A stretch of 64,000 bases of DNA from contig NZ_CP064873.1 in assembly GCF_019056515.1 (NCBI RefSeq), positions 620,001 through 684,000 of the forward strand. The letters are read 5' to 3'. The notes beneath the pieces are model-generated. The model did no database searches, was not told the DNA's origin, and saw only the letters and a program-made list of their open reading frames with translations. This stretch comes from Microbacterium paraoxydans. GTDB lineage: Bacteria; Actinomycetota; Actinomycetes; Actinomycetales; Microbacteriaceae. Shown here one piece after another: positions 48,011-55,633 of this stretch. The first letter of the stretch is position 1. The number at the start of each line of letters is the position of its first letter. The position numbers were made by a program, and so were the translations under genes.

Positions 48011-48153
48011 TGCCGGGGTGGGAATCCTGCTGCCGCTGCTCACCGTCGTCGTGCTCGCCGTGGCCCTAGGTGCCAACCGCCGCCGGGGGAGCGCTGTGCC
48101 CGCCTCCGGGGGAGCCGCGACGGGTGCGCCGGCGCCGGTGCTCGCTTCCCGCG

Positions 48154-48732
48154 CTACTGCCGAGGTCCGGGGTCGTTCTTCCGCGTCCAGCGCTGTGCGA
48201 TGACCCGGGCTCCCCTCATCTGCATCTGCGCGAACTGCTCGCTCACTCCGAACGCGAATGCCACCTGCTGGTTGCTCCACCCCGCGAACGCGGCCTTGCG
48301 TGCGGCGATGTCGGGGACGAGGAGTTCCCCGGCCATGAACGTGGCCTGCTTCTCTTTCATCGTGTCGAAGACCCGTTCATGGTTCGCCCCGATGAGGGAC
48401 GCGTCGAAGGCGTGCTCCAGAAGATGATGTCCGAGCTCGTGCGCGATGCTCGCCCGCCGGCGGACCTCCGCGTGGCCGTCGTTGTCGAGGATGATGCGGC
48501 TCGTGCCCAACGGCACCAGTGCCGCCGACCACCGTCCCGTCGTATCGGCGAGGAAGTGGCTCAGCGCCGCCTCGCTGAGCGCCCACGCGTGCAGCTCCGA
48601 CAGCGGATAGACGGAGATGCCGTGTTCGTCGGCGAGGAGATAGGGGTCGAAGCGTTCCGTCGGCGTGAGGCCGAGGTTCTTCCGCTCCTCGGCGGCGACC
48701 TCTCGCATCGATTTCTGGGTCCACCGCTCCAC
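48154..48732 (-). CDS. ImmA/IrrE-family metallopeptidase
   Basis: A 192-residue protein with zinc-peptidase motif IAHELGHHLLEHAF (H98-E99-x2-H102) and third-ligand region KEKQATFMAGELLVP, the ImmA/IrrE (PF06114) pattern. A C-terminal HTH-like segment (NQQVAFAFGVSEQFAQMQMR) follows. Such peptidases cleave or antagonise HTH repressors. Its GTG start shares one base with the stop codon of the upstream HTH gene (TAGTG), so the two are made together. It should act on that repressor and release the divergent ubiquitin-like operon. Confidence 0.9.
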   Translation of the reverse strand: MERWTQKSMREVAAEERKNLGLTPTERFDPYLLADEHGISVYPLSELHAWALSEAALSHFLADTTGRWSAALVPLGTSRIILDNDGHAEVRRRASIAHELGHHLLEHAFDASLIGANHERVFDTMKEKQATFMAGELLVPDIAARKAAFAGWSNQQVAFAFGVSEQFAQMQMRGARVIAQRWTRKNDPGPRQ

Positions 48733-49112
48733 TACTCGCCCCGTGACGCGCTTTCAGCCTGGAAGCGTCGCGCCGCGGCGCCGATGACTTCCTCGAGGTA
48801 CTCCACATCCTTGCCGGTGAGGTCTTTGCGGGCGCGCAGGAGCGGCGCGAGCGTGGCGACGAGATCCGGCTCATCGACGTCTGACCGGACGGCACCGCCG
48901 ATGTAGAAATCCTCGGCCGGCATGCGCAGCCAGGTGGTCATCGCCGCGAAGGCCGTGACATCCGGTTTCAAGTTATTCGCCATCCGGGAGATCGTCGACG
49001 CGCTCACGCCGATCTCTTTCGCGAGCTGCCGCCAGGAAAGACCCCTGCTCTCCCGTGTCCTATCCAACGCCGCATGCAGCGACCTCACGTCAACGCGTAG
49101 CTCTTCGGTCAT
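48732..49112 (-). CDS. XRE-family HTH repressor
   Basis: A 126-residue protein with a lambda-repressor-type HTH (RGLSWRQLAKEIGVSASTIS, residues about 23-42) and a helical C-terminus. It is the promoter-proximal gene of the minus-strand pair and faces the ubiquitin-like operon across 131 bases that contain a perfect palindrome. Known XRE/ImmA pairs switch on a neighbouring operon after a trigger such as DNA damage or ssDNA, which is the likely model here. Confidence 0.9.
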   Translation of the reverse strand: MTEELRVDVRSLHAALDRTRESRGLSWRQLAKEIGVSASTISRMANNLKPDVTAFAAMTTWLRMPAEDFYIGGAVRSDVDEPDLVATLAPLLRARKDLTGKDVEYLEEVIGAAARRFQAESASRGE

Positions 49113-49170
49113 CCCTGCTCCGCCTCTTTCGCACTGCTCGACATGTCGATCATGTGTGCTATTCTACTAC

Positions 49171-49188
49171 TGCTCGAAACTTCGAGCA
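49171..49188. promoter_or_regulatory. Perfect palindromic operator between XRE and Ubl genes
   Basis: TGCTCGAAACTTCGAGCA has perfect eight-base arms around AC. A second shorter palindrome, TCGACATGTCGA, lies at 49138-49149. TATTCT (49160-49165) between them could be a -10 for the rightward operon. Placement between divergent genes makes this the best candidate site for the XRE protein. Confidence 0.75.
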
Positions 49189-49243
49189 CCGCACTAAATC
49201 CGGCGCGTCTGGTGCGGCGACTATCAGCGTCGGAGGAGAAGTC

Positions 49244-49519
49244 ATGGACACGATCTCGGAAGAGGGCGTTCAGCGCGGCAAGCCAGCGGTCACGATTTTC
49301 GTGAACACCCGCGAGTTCGCGTGGAGTGAGAAGGAGATCTCGTACGAGCAGGTGTACGCGCTCGCGTTCCCGAACGACCCGCTCAACGACGGCGACGTCG
49401 TGCGTATCGAGTACTCGCGGGGACACAACGGTGGTGGGGCGGGCGCGCTGCAGCCGGGCAAGACCGTCCGTGTGAAGAAGGGCATGGTGTTCGATGTCTA
49501 CGTCACCGTTCGCAGCTGA
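49244..49519 (+). CDS. Ubiquitin-like (multiubiquitin-type, single domain) protein
   Basis: A 91-residue protein starting at the ATG behind GGAGGAGAAGTC. The body, TIFVNTREFAWSEKEISYEQ, VYALAFPNDPLNDGDVVRIEYSRG and KTVRVKKGMVFDVYVTVRS, follows the beta-grasp pattern of bacterial multiubiquitin domains (PF14452). Only one domain is present and the C-terminus is TVRS, with no Gly-Gly. In conjugation systems a glycine tail is normally adenylated by the E1. It overlaps the E1-like gene by 26 bases. Acting as a platform or sensor and not a conjugated modifier is possible. Confidence 0.82.
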   Translation: MDTISEEGVQRGKPAVTIFVNTREFAWSEKEISYEQVYALAFPNDPLNDGDVVRIEYSRGHNGGGAGALQPGKTVRVKKGMVFDVYVTVRS

Positions 49520-50726
49520 TCCCTCGATCCGCCGGCTGCTCGAGGAGGACTATTGCCTCACCGTGGACAGCAACCATCTCCTCGTCGAGCACATCCCGTA
49601 CGTCACCCCCGCAGGGGAGGTGGCGTACGGACGGCTCGCCCTTCCGGTCACGTTCAGCGGGGACGACATCGTGCAGGACGCGACCGGCAGTCACGTGATC
49701 TGGTTCATCGGGGAGCAGCCGTGCGACGAGAATGGGAAGCCGATCGAGGGGGCGACGCCGTCGCCGCACGCGGTGACGGCGCATCTCACGGCGTACTTCA
49801 TGATCTCGAGCAAGCCGCGACGGATCGAGGCCTTCGACACCATGTACGAGAAGGTCAGGTCGTATGCGCGGGTGCTGAGCCACCCGGCGCGCGCGCTCGA
49901 TCCGACGGTGACGGCGACCCCGGGGGCGGGGTGGTCCGAGGTCCCGGATGACCTGCCCTTCGTGTATCGCGACACCGGGACGGCGCGGGTGGGGCTGGCT
50001 GACATGAACGCGCGGTTCCGGGGACAGAAGGTCGCGATCATCGGCCTCGGCGGGACGGGCAGCTACATCCTCGACCAGGTGGCGAAGACGTGGGTTGACA
50101 GCATCGACCTGTTCGACGGGGACGTGTTCGACAACCACAATGCGTTTCGGGCACCCGGGGCGGCCTCTCTCGAGGAGCTCGCCCAGCGACCGAACAAGGC
50201 CGACTACTTCGCGGGCCGGTATGCGCACATGCACACGGGCATCACCGCCCACCCCACGTTCGTCACCGCCGAGACGCTCGATGTCCTTACCGGGTTCACG
50301 TTCGTGTTCATGGCTGCGGCGGACGCGGACGACAAGCCGCAGATCCTGGCCTGGCTGCGCGAACGGGGTGTGCCGGTGATCGAGGTGGGGATGGGGATTC
50401 AGGACGAGGGTGGACAGTTGTCCGGCCTGCTCACCGTGGTGAACCACTTCCCGGGCCTTCCGGTTTCGCCAGCGGCGTCCTCCGCGGGCGGTATCAACGA
50501 GTACGACCGCAACATCCAGGTCGCGGACCTCAACGCGCTGAACGCGACGCTCGCGGTCCTGGAGTGGAAGAAGCACCTCGGCTACTATGCCAGCGCCGGT
50601 GCGACGACGGAGTCCATCTATAAGATCTTCACGGGCGACATCCGTGTTGGCACGGACATCGACACGGATATCGGCGCGGACGGCGCGACGAGTGCGGATG
50701 CGGCGCCGTCCGAGGAGGCCGCATGA
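49494..50726 (+). CDS. E1-like ThiF-family adenylyltransferase with extra N-terminal domain
   Basis: A 410-residue protein. Residues 1-170 form an N-terminal domain of the type I recall as DUF6791, with C21 and C77 its only cysteines. The ThiF domain has VAIIGLGGTGSYILDQVAKT (G184-x-G-G-x-G), the acidic LFDGDVFDNHNAFR (D208, D210, N216, R219), K235 and FMAAADADDK for ATP binding. No cysteine is present in the E1 region, so a thioester step would have to use the N-terminal domain or not occur. It is coupled to the ubiquitin-like gene upstream and DUF6527 downstream (ATGA). Confidence 0.85.
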   Translation: MSTSPFAADPSIRRLLEEDYCLTVDSNHLLVEHIPYVTPAGEVAYGRLALPVTFSGDDIVQDATGSHVIWFIGEQPCDENGKPIEGATPSPHAVTAHLTAYFMISSKPRRIEAFDTMYEKVRSYARVLSHPARALDPTVTATPGAGWSEVPDDLPFVYRDTGTARVGLADMNARFRGQKVAIIGLGGTGSYILDQVAKTWVDSIDLFDGDVFDNHNAFRAPGAASLEELAQRPNKADYFAGRYAHMHTGITAHPTFVTAETLDVLTGFTFVFMAAADADDKPQILAWLRERGVPVIEVGMGIQDEGGQLSGLLTVVNHFPGLPVSPAASSAGGINEYDRNIQVADLNALNATLAVLEWKKHLGYYASAGATTESIYKIFTGDIRVGTDIDTDIGADGATSADAAPSEEAA

Positions 50727-51130
50727 GAGTGGACCGGATCGTCCCGGAGTTCGTGGCCTCGTTCCCGTCCGATCTAGAGCCGGGTGTGCTGTACGTGTCG
50801 ACGATGTTCTCCACCACGGCGCACGCCTGCGCCTGCGGATGTGGCCGTGAAGTGATCGCCCCGTTGTCTCCGGCACAGTGGGTGCTCACCTTCGACGGGA
50901 CGGTGTCGTTGCGACCGTCGATCGGCAACTGGGGGCTGCCGTGTGGTTCCCATTACCTCATCGATCGAGGGCGCATCCGGTGGGCGGGCCGCTTCACCTC
51001 GTCCGAGGTGCGCCGCAACCGGGAGGCGGATGGCCGGGCCCTGGATGCGGCGCGACCGTCGACGACGCGGTCGTGGTGGCGCCGCCTCGGGGACGTTCTG
51101 CGGCGGCGCCGGTCAGCGGTGCGGGACTGA
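50723..51130 (+). CDS. DUF6527-like putative zinc-binding protein
   Basis: A 135-residue protein with HACACGCGREV (C36, C38, C40) and GLPCGSHYLIDRGRIRW (C74, H77), which together look like a zinc site. The GSHY-x-I-x-x-G-x-I-x-W end is the family's signature as I recall it for DUF6527. The tail is arginine-rich. It starts within the stop of the E1-like gene, so three proteins come from one operon. The family tends to travel with multiubiquitin and ThiF genes; its activity, perhaps peptidase or ligase-like, is not established. Confidence 0.75.
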   Translation: MRVDRIVPEFVASFPSDLEPGVLYVSTMFSTTAHACACGCGREVIAPLSPAQWVLTFDGTVSLRPSIGNWGLPCGSHYLIDRGRIRWAGRFTSSEVRRNREADGRALDAARPSTTRSWWRRLGDVLRRRRSAVRD

Positions 51131-51176
51131 CGCGTCCCGCACCGGCCCAGGAGTACGGAGAGATCACCCGGAGCCG

Positions 51177-51404
51177 CTCGACCGGGTGCGTCACCGCCGC
51201 GCTCGCTCCTGCGTTGGGAGCCGACCCCAGTCCGGCTTCGTTGGAGAACATCCCCCTCATGACGCCGGTGAGGATGATGTAGCCGAGCGCCGCGCCGACG
51301 ACCTCGTTCGGGCCGAAGGCTTCGAGGAAGATCGTGGCGGAGACTCCGGGCAGGCGCTCGATGTGCATCGCGACGATCACCAAGCCGAGAAGCAGATCCA
51401 GGAG
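51177..51404 (-). pseudogene. Remnant of a sodium:alanine symporter (AGCS) gene
   Basis: On the minus strand the frame reads GLVIVAMHIERLPG, FLEAFGPNEVVGAALGYIIL and GMFSNEAGLGSAPNAGASAA followed by VTHPV, which is the conserved core of alanine/glycine:cation symporters. Similarity ends abruptly at about 51177, some 46 bases from the DUF6527 stop, and fades upstream of 51404. The rest of the gene is missing. It probably marks the chromosomal edge of the accessory block. The remaining bases of the 51131-51552 gap hold no other gene I can support. Confidence 0.75.
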
Positions 51405-51552
51405 CTGAGAAGCTGCCGGGTCCGCCTGCGTCTGCCCGGCCGGCGGACGACGAGGAAGGTCCCGATCGGGCGGATACTGGAGGGGACGGTTTCGAGAGCC
51501 CCCGCCTCCGCACCGCGCGGCAGACCTCTCGAACGCCAGGAAGAAGATGCTC

Positions 51553-52599
51553 ATGAAAGCTCTCCGCTACGTCGAGATCGGCAAGCCCCCGGTGGTGGTC
51601 GACATCCCGATTCCGAAGCCCGGCCCCGGACAGGTCCTGCTCAAGATCACCGCGGGTGGTGTCTGCCACTCCGACGACTACGTCATGGGACTCTCCGAGA
51701 AGGACTACCACGAGCAGGGCTACCCGCTGCCGTTGACGCTCGGGCATGAAGGCGCCGGCGTCGTGCACGAGATCGGCGAGGGCGTCGACTCGACGCTCAA
51801 GGTCGGAGATGCCGTGGCCGTCTACGGGCCCTGGGGCTGTGGCCGCTGCCACAACTGCTCGATGGGCAAGGAGAACTACTGCACGAACGCCGCCGCCGAG
51901 GGCATCCGTCCTCCGGGCCTGGGCAGCCAGGGGTCGATGGCCGAGTACATGATCGTCGACGACGCGCGCCACCTCGTGCCGCTCGGGGATCTCGACCCCG
52001 TGCAGAACGTCTCGCTGACCGACGCGGGCCTCACCCCGTACCACGCGATCAAGAACTCGCTTCCGAAGCTCGGCGCCGGCACGGTCGCGGTCGTGATCGG
52101 CACCGGCGGGCTCGGCCACGTCGGCATCCAGATCCTCAAGGCCATCTCGGGTGCCACGGTCATCGCGCTGGACGTGAACGACGAGAAGCTGAAGCTCGCC
52201 ACCGAGGTCGGCGCGGATCACGTGCTGATCAGCGACGCGTCGGCGGCCGAGAAGATCCGCGAGCTCACCGGCGGTCTCGGCGCGAACGCCGTGTTCGACT
52301 TCGTCGGCGCGAACCCGACGATCGCCCTGGCGCAGAGCGTGGCCGCGCTCGAGGCCGACATCACGATCGTGGGCATCGGCGGAGGCAGCATGACGCTCGG
52401 CTTCGGCTCGATCGCCTACGACGCGGCCGTGCGCATCCCCTACTGGGGTTCGCGCGCCGAGCTGATCGAGGTGCTGGACCTCGCCCGCGCCGGCAAGATC
52501 CACGTCCAGACCGAGAGCTACACGCTCGACGACGGCCCGAAGGCGTACGAAGACCTCGCGTCGAACAGCATCCGCGGACGCGCCGTCATCGTCCCCTGA
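51553..52599 (+). CDS. Zinc-dependent alcohol dehydrogenase
   Basis: A 348-residue medium-chain dehydrogenase. Catalytic-zinc ligands are in GGVCHSDDYV and LGHEGAGVV; structural-zinc cysteines are in CGRCHNCSMGKENYC. The Rossmann motif is VIGTGGLGHVGIQ. NAD-type specificity is suggested by the aspartate in IALDVNDEKL. The ATG at 51553 is preferred over 51547 because AGGAAGAAG then lies at a workable distance. It begins just right of the accessory block and is probably an ordinary chromosomal gene. Confidence 0.92.
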   Translation: MKALRYVEIGKPPVVVDIPIPKPGPGQVLLKITAGGVCHSDDYVMGLSEKDYHEQGYPLPLTLGHEGAGVVHEIGEGVDSTLKVGDAVAVYGPWGCGRCHNCSMGKENYCTNAAAEGIRPPGLGSQGSMAEYMIVDDARHLVPLGDLDPVQNVSLTDAGLTPYHAIKNSLPKLGAGTVAVVIGTGGLGHVGIQILKAISGATVIALDVNDEKLKLATEVGADHVLISDASAAEKIRELTGGLGANAVFDFVGANPTIALAQSVAALEADITIVGIGGGSMTLGFGSIAYDAAVRIPYWGSRAELIEVLDLARAGKIHVQTESYTLDDGPKAYEDLASNSIRGRAVIVP

Positions 52600-52660
52600 T
52601 GTCGGCCTCGAACGCCCGGGAGGGATCGCCCTCCCGGGCGTTCGTCGTCTCGGTGCGGCC

Positions 52661-53254
52661 TCAGCCGCGGCGTCGCCGGTCGGCGAGGAGGGCGAGCGCC
52701 GCATCGATCGCGCTCGCCGCCGCGTCGGGAGCCACGCGCACGAGGGCGAAGGCGGAGACCACGAGCCCCGTGCAGGCGTCGGCCAGGGTCTCGATCTCCG
52801 TTCCCGTGAGCGCGGGGAGAGCAGCCCGGATGCCGCGGGCGAACGCCGCGCGGAGCTCCGCGCGATAGGACGCCACGACCCGGGCGACCGCGTCGTCGGT
52901 GCCGATGGGGGCGGCAGCGGTGTTGACCAGCAGGCAGCCGCTCGTCGCCGGGAGGCTGCCCGTCGTCAGCAGGGCCGCGCGTAGTCCGCCGAGATAGGTC
53001 TCCAGGGCCTCCGGCGCCACGGTCTCACCCGTCAACGGGGCGAGGCGCGGGCGGATGACCTCGTCCAGGTAGCTCTCGACGGCGGCGTCGAAGAGTCCGC
53101 GTTTGGAACCGAAGGCGTGATAGATGCTCGAGCGGCTGAGACCGGTCGCGCGCTCGAGCTCGGGCAGCGGCGCGCTCTCGAAGCCGCGCTCCCAGAACAC
53201 GCCGCGTGCCGCGCGGACCGCTTCCGCGGTGTCGAAGGTCTGTGTGCGCCCCAT
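52661..53254 (-). CDS. TetR-family repressor
   Basis: A 197-residue protein with HTH FESAPLPELERATGLSRSSI followed by YHAFGSKRGLFDAAV and a TetR_C-type ligand domain containing TSGCLLVNTA, common in the AcrR/YxaF-like group. It is divergent from a DUF1304/oxidoreductase pair, with a palindromic operator in the 98-base gap. It probably represses that pair and itself. The ATG at 53254 is chosen over an upstream GTG-initiated frame that runs into the operator. Confidence 0.92.
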   Translation of the reverse strand: MGRTQTFDTAEAVRAARGVFWERGFESAPLPELERATGLSRSSIYHAFGSKRGLFDAAVESYLDEVIRPRLAPLTGETVAPEALETYLGGLRAALLTTGSLPATSGCLLVNTAAAPIGTDDAVARVVASYRAELRAAFARGIRAALPALTGTEIETLADACTGLVVSAFALVRVAPDAAASAIDAALALLADRRRRG

Positions 53255-53288
53255 CCGCCCTGCTCCTGCCCTTTTGTGAATCGCTCGA

Positions 53289-53304
53289 TCCAATATATAT
53301 TGGA
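53289..53304. promoter_or_regulatory. TetR operator between tetR and the DUF1304 gene
   Basis: TCCAATATATATTGGA is a perfect 16-bp palindrome. TCG before it and CGA after it, each one base away, extend the symmetry to 24 bp with one mismatched pair. Its AT-rich core stands out in a 70 percent GC region and also supplies -10-like sequences in both directions. Confidence 0.82.
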
Positions 53305-53352
53305 ACGACCGATACAGAATGCGCGGCCTCGCCGCGTCGAAGGGGGACTGCC

Positions 53353-53742
53353 ATGGTCATCGCCGGACTCGTGCTCGCAGGCATCGCCGCGCTCGTGCAC
53401 GTCTACATCTTCTGGCTCGAGTCGTTCGCCTGGACCAGCGCGCGCGCTCGCCGCACGTTCGGCACCGGCACGGCGGAGGAGGCCGCGCGACAGAAGGAGC
53501 TCGCCTTCAACCAGGGCTTCTACAACCTGTTCCTCGCGATCGCCGTCCTCCTCGGCATCGTCCTCTTCGCCACGGGAGCGACGGCCGTCGGCGCGACCCT
53601 CGTCTTCACCGGCGCCGGATCGATGGTCGCCGCGAGCCTCGTGCTGCTGCTGTCGAGCCCTGACAAGGCGTCCGCCGCCCTGAAGCAGGGCGTCATCCCG
53701 GCGCTCGGCGTCATCGCGCTGGCCATCGGCCTCCTCGTCTGA
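53353..53742 (+). CDS. DUF1304 membrane protein
   Basis: A 129-residue protein with four hydrophobic helices and the family start VIAGLVLAGIAALVHVYIFW LESFAW-type pattern (written here in two parts), then RTFGT and NQGFYNLFLA. DUF1304 proteins are small inner-membrane proteins of unknown role. It lies behind the TetR operator and 41 bases before an oxidoreductase gene, so the two are probably co-transcribed. The ATG at 53353 follows AGGGGGACTGCC. Confidence 0.88.
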   Translation: MVIAGLVLAGIAALVHVYIFWLESFAWTSARARRTFGTGTAEEAARQKELAFNQGFYNLFLAIAVLLGIVLFATGATAVGATLVFTGAGSMVAASLVLLLSSPDKASAALKQGVIPALGVIALAIGLLV

Positions 53743-53783
53743 GTCCGGCCGCAGCCCCCCCCAGATCCTCACGAAGGAGAGTA

Positions 53784-54806
53784 ATGTCCCACGCCATCAG
53801 CACCCAGATCCAGCTCGCCCGCCGCCCCGAGGGGTGGCCGACCCACGACGACTTCCGCACCGTCGAGGTCGAGCTGAGCGATCCGGCGCCGGGGGAGGTG
53901 CGCGTGGCGAACGAGTTCGTCTCCGTCGACCCCTACATGCGCGGGCGGATGAACGACGTCCGCAGCTATGTTGCCCCCTACGCCCTCGACGAGGTCATCG
54001 CGGGTGGCGCCATCGGCCGGGTCGTCGCCTCTGCGGCGGACGACCTCCCCATCGGCACCGTCGTGCTGCACCAGCACGGCTGGAGCGATGTCGTGCAGGC
54101 GGACGCGTCGACCTTCCGGGCCGTGCCCGAGGTGCCCGGCATGCCGCTGTCGCTGCGCCTGCACATCCTCGGCATGACCGGCCTCACCGCGTACGTCGGC
54201 CTCACCGCGATCGCCGGACTCGCCCCGGGCGACACCGTCTTCGTCTCCGGCGCCGCCGGTGCCGTCGGCACGGCTGTCGGTCAGATCGCCAAGCTCCTCG
54301 GCGCGGGCCGCGTGATCGGCTCGGCGGGCTCACCCGAGAAGGTCGCCCTGCTGACCGAGAAGTACGGCTACGACGCGGCGTTCAACTACAAGGACGGCCC
54401 GGTGCGCGAGCAACTCGCCGCCCTCGCGCCCGAGGGCGTGGACGTGTTCTTCGACAACGTCGGCGGCGACCACCTCGAAGCCGCGCTCGACGTGATGAAC
54501 GACGGTGGCCGGATCGCGCTGTGCGGCGCCATCACGAGCTACAACACCACCGAGCGCGTGCCCGGGCCCGACAACATGGCGAACATCATCACGCGCGGGC
54601 TCCGTCTCCAGGGCTTCACGCTGGCCGCGTACCTACCCCTGTCGCCGGAGTTCAGCGAGAAGATGACCCGCTGGTTCGCGGAAGGGCGGATCGCCTACGA
54701 CGAGACCATCGTCGACGGGATCGAGAACACGGTCGACGCGTTCCTCGACATGATGCGCGGAGCCAACACGGGGAAGATGCTCGTGCGCGTCACGCCCTCC
54801 GCCTGA
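53784..54806 (+). CDS. NADP-dependent oxidoreductase, zinc-free MDR family (CurA/PTGR-like)
   Basis: A 340-residue medium-chain reductase lacking zinc ligands. VSVDPYMRGRMND and the Rossmann motif VFVSGAAGAVGTAVGQIAKLLG, with YDAAFNYKDGP and DVFFDNVGGDHLEAAL, are hallmarks of the prostaglandin reductase/CurA/leukotriene-dehydrogenase group that reduces alpha,beta-unsaturated carbonyls with NADPH. A good AAGGAGAGTA precedes the ATG. It is co-transcribed with DUF1304 under the divergent TetR, which suggests a response to reactive electrophiles. Confidence 0.92.
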   Translation: MSHAISTQIQLARRPEGWPTHDDFRTVEVELSDPAPGEVRVANEFVSVDPYMRGRMNDVRSYVAPYALDEVIAGGAIGRVVASAADDLPIGTVVLHQHGWSDVVQADASTFRAVPEVPGMPLSLRLHILGMTGLTAYVGLTAIAGLAPGDTVFVSGAAGAVGTAVGQIAKLLGAGRVIGSAGSPEKVALLTEKYGYDAAFNYKDGPVREQLAALAPEGVDVFFDNVGGDHLEAALDVMNDGGRIALCGAITSYNTTERVPGPDNMANIITRGLRLQGFTLAAYLPLSPEFSEKMTRWFAEGRIAYDETIVDGIENTVDAFLDMMRGANTGKMLVRVTPSA

Positions 54807-54890
54807 CGTCCGGGGCGGGCCGCCAGCGCATTTGAGATATATTGCTTGAGACGTAGAACTTCACTCTCCATGACCCCCACTGGAGGCAGT

Positions 54891-55574
54891 GTGACACTCT
54901 CTGGCGGCCCCCTCGAACGCCGGTCGATGAGCGACGAGGCTTTCGTGCGCCTGCAGGATGCCATCATCAGCGGCGAACTCCAGCCCGGCGAGCGCCTGCG
55001 CGACTACGAGCTCGCCGAACGCCTCGGCACCTCGAAGACGCCGATCCGTCATGCCCTCGACCGCCTGGCCGACAACGGCCTCGTCGAGATGCAGCGCAAT
55101 CGCTACACCCGCGTGGCTCCGATCGATCTGGAGCGGGTGCGCAACGCCGTCGACCTGTTCGGCGACATCTGGATCGGCTCGGTCCGTCACGTCATGCCGG
55201 TGATCCAGGACGACGATGTGGCCTATCTCGTCGAGCTGGCCGACGACATGGCGGCGTCGGTGCAGGCGCGGGACATCATCGCGTTCGGCGCGGCGCTCCG
55301 CAGCGCGGCGACGGGTTTCGCCCGGATCGAGGGCAACGCCACGCGTGCCAACTCCATCGAGCGCCTCGGCCCGCAGATCCGTCGGTTCACCCAGCACGCG
55401 AAGGACGCCGTGGACTGGTCCGCCGTCGAGGTGTTCGTCGGTGCGATCCGCGAGGCGACGTCGGAGCGCGACGCGGTCAAGACCCGTGCCGTGCTGGTGA
55501 CCTTCTTCGATGAGACGCTCCCAGCCATCATCGATCGGGCCGAGCAGTCGGGACTGGCCGAGATGTCGGAGTGA
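54891..55574 (+). CDS. GntR-family regulator
   Basis: A 227-residue protein with winged HTH (LQDAIISGELQPGERLRDYE then LAERLGTSKTPIRHALDRLA) and a helical FCD-like C-terminal domain. The GTG at 54891 follows GGAGG closely; an ATG at 54870 is possible but lacks a ribosome-binding site. It has no divergent partner, and the target genes are not evident. Confidence 0.85.
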   Translation: MTLSGGPLERRSMSDEAFVRLQDAIISGELQPGERLRDYELAERLGTSKTPIRHALDRLADNGLVEMQRNRYTRVAPIDLERVRNAVDLFGDIWIGSVRHVMPVIQDDDVAYLVELADDMAASVQARDIIAFGAALRSAATGFARIEGNATRANSIERLGPQIRRFTQHAKDAVDWSAVEVFVGAIREATSERDAVKTRAVLVTFFDETLPAIIDRAEQSGLAEMSE

Positions 55575-55633
55575 TCGACCGCTGACGAACGAGGGCGACG
55601 GCACACCGCGGTCGCCCTCGTCGCGTCACGGGG

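Noticed and set aside
47853..48203. Plus-strand 116-codon frame with a hydrophobic stretch over the SIR2-like remnant
   Set aside because: Its first part is antisense to convincing SIR2 C-terminal sequence. The hydrophobic stretch (LLPLLTVVVLAVAL) could be a fragment of another gene, but no start or partner can be shown.
50953..52704. Minus-strand 583-codon frame across DUF6527 and the alcohol dehydrogenase
   Set aside because: It is antisense to two well-supported genes, and its composition is that of reverse-strand high-GC sequence.
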